Source: UBA1858 sp963976865
GTDB taxonomy: Bacteria; Pseudomonadota; Gammaproteobacteria; UBA4575
Assembly: GCA_963976865.1 (NCBI GenBank)
Contig: CAXBLY010000001.1
Span: 806,001-870,000 of the forward strand
Direction: 5' to 3'
DNA length: 64,000 nt
Position numbers and translations under genes: made by a program. The notes beneath the pieces were generated by a model, which was not told the origin of the DNA, did no database searches, and saw only the letters and a list, made by a program, of their open reading frames with translations. Each line of letters starts with the position of its first letter. Position 1 is the stretch's first letter. Positions 62,472-64,000 of the stretch are shown here, in pieces.

Positions 62472-63326
62472 CTAGTGTGATCTGGGAAGAACATCCTGTA
62501 AGGTGGCAGCGATGATTGTGTTTTCCAGTAAACAGGCAACGGTCATTGGGCCTGTTCCTCCTGGCATTGGCGTGATACCGCCAGCTATTTTACTGACAGA
62601 GCTGAAATCAACATCACCCTGTATCTTGTTTTCCAGACGGGTAACGCCTACATCGAATACCATGGCACCTGGTTTCACGAAATCTTCTGTAATTAAAGCG
62701 GGCGAGCCGACAGCACTGACCAGGATATCCGCGCTTTTACATATCTCAGCAAGTTCGCGGGTTCGCGAATGGGCGAGAGTGACTGTTGCATCGGCACCTT
62801 TCTCAGAAAGTAATAAGACTTGTGGCAATCCAACTAAAGACGAACGTCCAACAACAACAGCATTGCGACCGCTGGTTTGAATATCATAGGCTTCGATCAA
62901 GCGTAGAACGCCTAATGGGGTACAGGGAACAAGTTGTTTATGGCCCTGAAGTAATCTCCCCATATTGACATCAGTTAAGCCATCAACATCTTTATAAGGC
63001 GGGATTCTGCTGAGCATTTTTTCTTTATTTAAATGCCTGGGCAGTGGTAATTGCACAAGTATGCCGTGAACATTATCGTCATCAGCCAATAAGGAAATTT
63101 GTTGCTCCAGATCTTTTTGAGTGATGTTTTCGTCTAGTTCTACGTGCTTGGAGTGAATGCCTGCTGCATTGGCTTCCCGGTGTTTCATGCCGACATAAAG
63201 CTGACTGGCAGGGTTTTTGCCGACGATGACGGTGGCAAGAGTGATTTTGGTGTTGGGGAAATATTCTAGCTGGGATTTGATTTTATTGCGGATATCTGTC
63301 GCAACTTTTTTGCCGTCGATGATCAA
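62472..63326 (-). CDS. folD: Methylene-H4F dehydrogenase / methenyl-H4F cyclohydrolase
   Basis: FolD interconverts methylene-, methenyl- and formyl-tetrahydrofolate. The 284 residues have the active-site Lys in YVGMKHREANAAGI, the QLPLPRHL block, KDVDGLTDVNMGRLLQG, PCTPLGVL, VVVGRSSLVGLPQVLLL and ITPMPGGTGPMTVACLLENT. It lies between sgaA and fhcD. With mtdA in the same cluster the dehydrogenase reaction is duplicated, so FolD could mainly supply the cyclohydrolase step that Fch does in Methylobacterium. A 218-base spacer separates it from sgaA. Confidence 0.94.
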   Translation of the reverse strand: MIIDGKKVATDIRNKIKSQLEYFPNTKITLATVIVGKNPASQLYVGMKHREANAAGIHSKHVELDENITQKDLEQQISLLADDDNVHGILVQLPLPRHLNKEKMLSRIPPYKDVDGLTDVNMGRLLQGHKQLVPCTPLGVLRLIEAYDIQTSGRNAVVVGRSSLVGLPQVLLLSEKGADATVTLAHSRTRELAEICKSADILVSAVGSPALITEDFVKPGAMVFDVGVTRLENKIQGDVDFSSVSKIAGGITPMPGGTGPMTVACLLENTIIAATLQDVLPRSH

Positions 63327-63368
63327 TGCTCAAGTCTCAATGATTGAATTAAATTAAGGCGGGCCCAA

Positions 63369-63404
63369 TAAAAAAGGCCAGTTGAGTTTAACCCAACTGG
63401 CCTT
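63369..63404 (-). terminator. Intrinsic terminator after fhcD
   Basis: AAGGCCAGTTG-N9-CAACTGGCCTT (63374-63404) is a perfect 11-pair hairpin. In the minus direction it is followed by a T-run (63370-63375), 22 bases after the fhcD stop. This is the best terminator in the window and separates fhcD from folD. Confidence 0.85.
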
Positions 63405-63426
63405 GCATGCAACAAAAACTAAAAAA

Positions 63427-64000
63427 CTAGTCTTTAGGTTGTTTGCTTGGATCCAGGTAGATAAAGCTTTTGCCTAATCGACCATTGTAGTTACCCGCAG
63501 AAATCATAAGCAAACCATCCGTTTCTTTAGATGCATTAATCGCCGCTTGTGTCGCTTCGATGATGCAATTCATGTCACGGCCATTCATGATGATTTCCAT
63601 GACTGAATTCACGCCTTCCGGTAAGCCATGCTCAACATCAGGGTGATCCTGCAACAATGGACAGAACTTCTCGTAAGTACTGGCTATTGTGAAATCATAA
63701 TCACTGCCTGCTTTAGAGCCACTGCCCGCAATACCGCCCGGGAATGTTGTAATGACGCCATCAACAGGTAGGATTGCTTCGCAGCCTTTTTCGGCAGCCT
63801 CTAGTGCTGAATCAGTATCCTTGCCAAAGAACCACAGGTTTCCGCCCATCAAGCCGTCTGCACGTCCAAGACGACGGTCTAGTACAAACTCGCCACCCAG
63901 GATTGGAATCCACCACATTTTTCGGCCATAACGTTCAATTCGCTTTTGGTAGCCATTACCAAAATAAGCCACTTTTCGGCCCATGTGGTAATACTCTTCG
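63427..64000 (-). CDS. fhcD: Formylmethanofuran--H4MPT formyltransferase, C-terminal part
   Basis: FhcD (Ftr) passes formyl from H4MPT to methanofuran in formaldehyde oxidation. Only about the last 191 residues are in the window; the open frame continues upstream through codons for EEYYH. Visible landmarks are WWIPILGGEFVLDRRLG, FPGGIAGSGSKAGSDYDF, LPEGVNSVMEIIMNGRDMN and the terminal LLMISAGNYNGRLGKSF, all characteristic. The internal Met at 63984 is not the start. It shows that the H4MPT pathway is present; fhcA, fhcB, fhcC, fae, mch and mtdB are not visible. Confidence 0.95.
   Translation of the reverse strand, partial: EEYYHMGRKVAYFGNGYQKRIERYGRKMWWIPILGGEFVLDRRLGRADGLMGGNLWFFGKDTDSALEAAEKGCEAILPVDGVITTFPGGIAGSGSKAGSDYDFTIASTYEKFCPLLQDHPDVEHGLPEGVNSVMEIIMNGRDMNCIIEATQAAINASKETDGLLMISAGNYNGRLGKSFIYLDPSKQPKD

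Noticed and set aside
1..64000. CRISPR arrays, insertion sequences, prophage, tRNA or rRNA genes
   Set aside because: I read the spacers and found no regularly spaced repeats, no transposase, integrase or phage structural genes, and no cloverleaf-like or rRNA-like sequence.

Overview
This window looks like a chromosomal segment of a gammaproteobacterial methylotroph. The base composition is moderately AT-leaning by eye. The lineage call rests on gene order: lptD-surA-pdxA-rsmA-apaG-apaH, lgt-thyA-folA, and mrdA-mrdB-mltB-rlpA-dacA-ybeD are all classic gammaproteobacterial arrangements. The methylotrophy call rests on the last 11 kb, which carries the serine-cycle enzymes and part of the tetrahydromethanopterin (H4MPT) C1 pathway. 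No methane monooxygenase, methanol dehydrogenase, rRNA, tRNA, CRISPR array, transposase or phage gene is visible, so the C1 substrate cannot be told from this window.

Layout. 1-5 kb: end of gcvH, tpx, a YyaL/SPATA20-like protein, then lgt-thyA-folA. 5-13 kb (minus strand): lptD-surA-pdxA, three accessory genes (a haem-type DUF3365 lipoprotein, a PNPOx-like protein, an unknown exported protein), then rsmA-apaG-apaH. 13-18 kb: an RND efflux adaptor and pump. 18-20 kb: a P-loop protein and a MetA-type homoserine acyltransferase, with a convergent LTD/VPLPA-CTERM surface protein. 20.7-22.7 kb: a membrane pyrophosphatase. 22.9-30.2 kb: the cell-elongation and peptidoglycan operon, with a D-amino-acid transaminase inserted. 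30-38 kb: an accessory block separating ybeD from lipB-lipA, holding DsbA-like, NDH-2, RoxA and ElaA-like genes on the minus strand and small membrane proteins, RluE and a SIMPL protein on the plus strand. 38-41 kb: lipB-lipA and the MurNAc-recycling pair murU-amgK. 41.5-44.6 kb: an acetolactate-synthase-like enzyme with an aldehyde dehydrogenase. 45-53 kb: argA, an unknown exported protein, a TonB receptor divergent from a RegB/RegA redox two-component system, argE and dgkA.

52.9-64 kb (all minus strand, in transcription order): fhcD (cut by the window edge), folD, sgaA, mclA, mtkA, mtkB, hprA, ppc, mtdA. Together they supply formyl transfer on H4MPT, methylene-H4F/H4MPT interconversion, and glyoxylate/serine to hydroxypyruvate to glycerate, PEP to oxaloacetate, and malate to malyl-CoA to acetyl-CoA plus glyoxylate. 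Hairpins with T-tracts after fhcD and between hprA and ppc suggest several transcription units.

The strongest non-gene signals are a perfect RegA/PrrA/ActR-type operator (GTGCGACA-AAA-TGTCGCAC) between the TonB receptor and regBA; an A7 tract in the VPLPA-CTERM gene where removing one base restores a canonical protein end; a Lys/Arg-rich tail on the serine-glyoxylate aminotransferase; and iterated TTAAGTG motifs upstream of the P-loop/metA pair.
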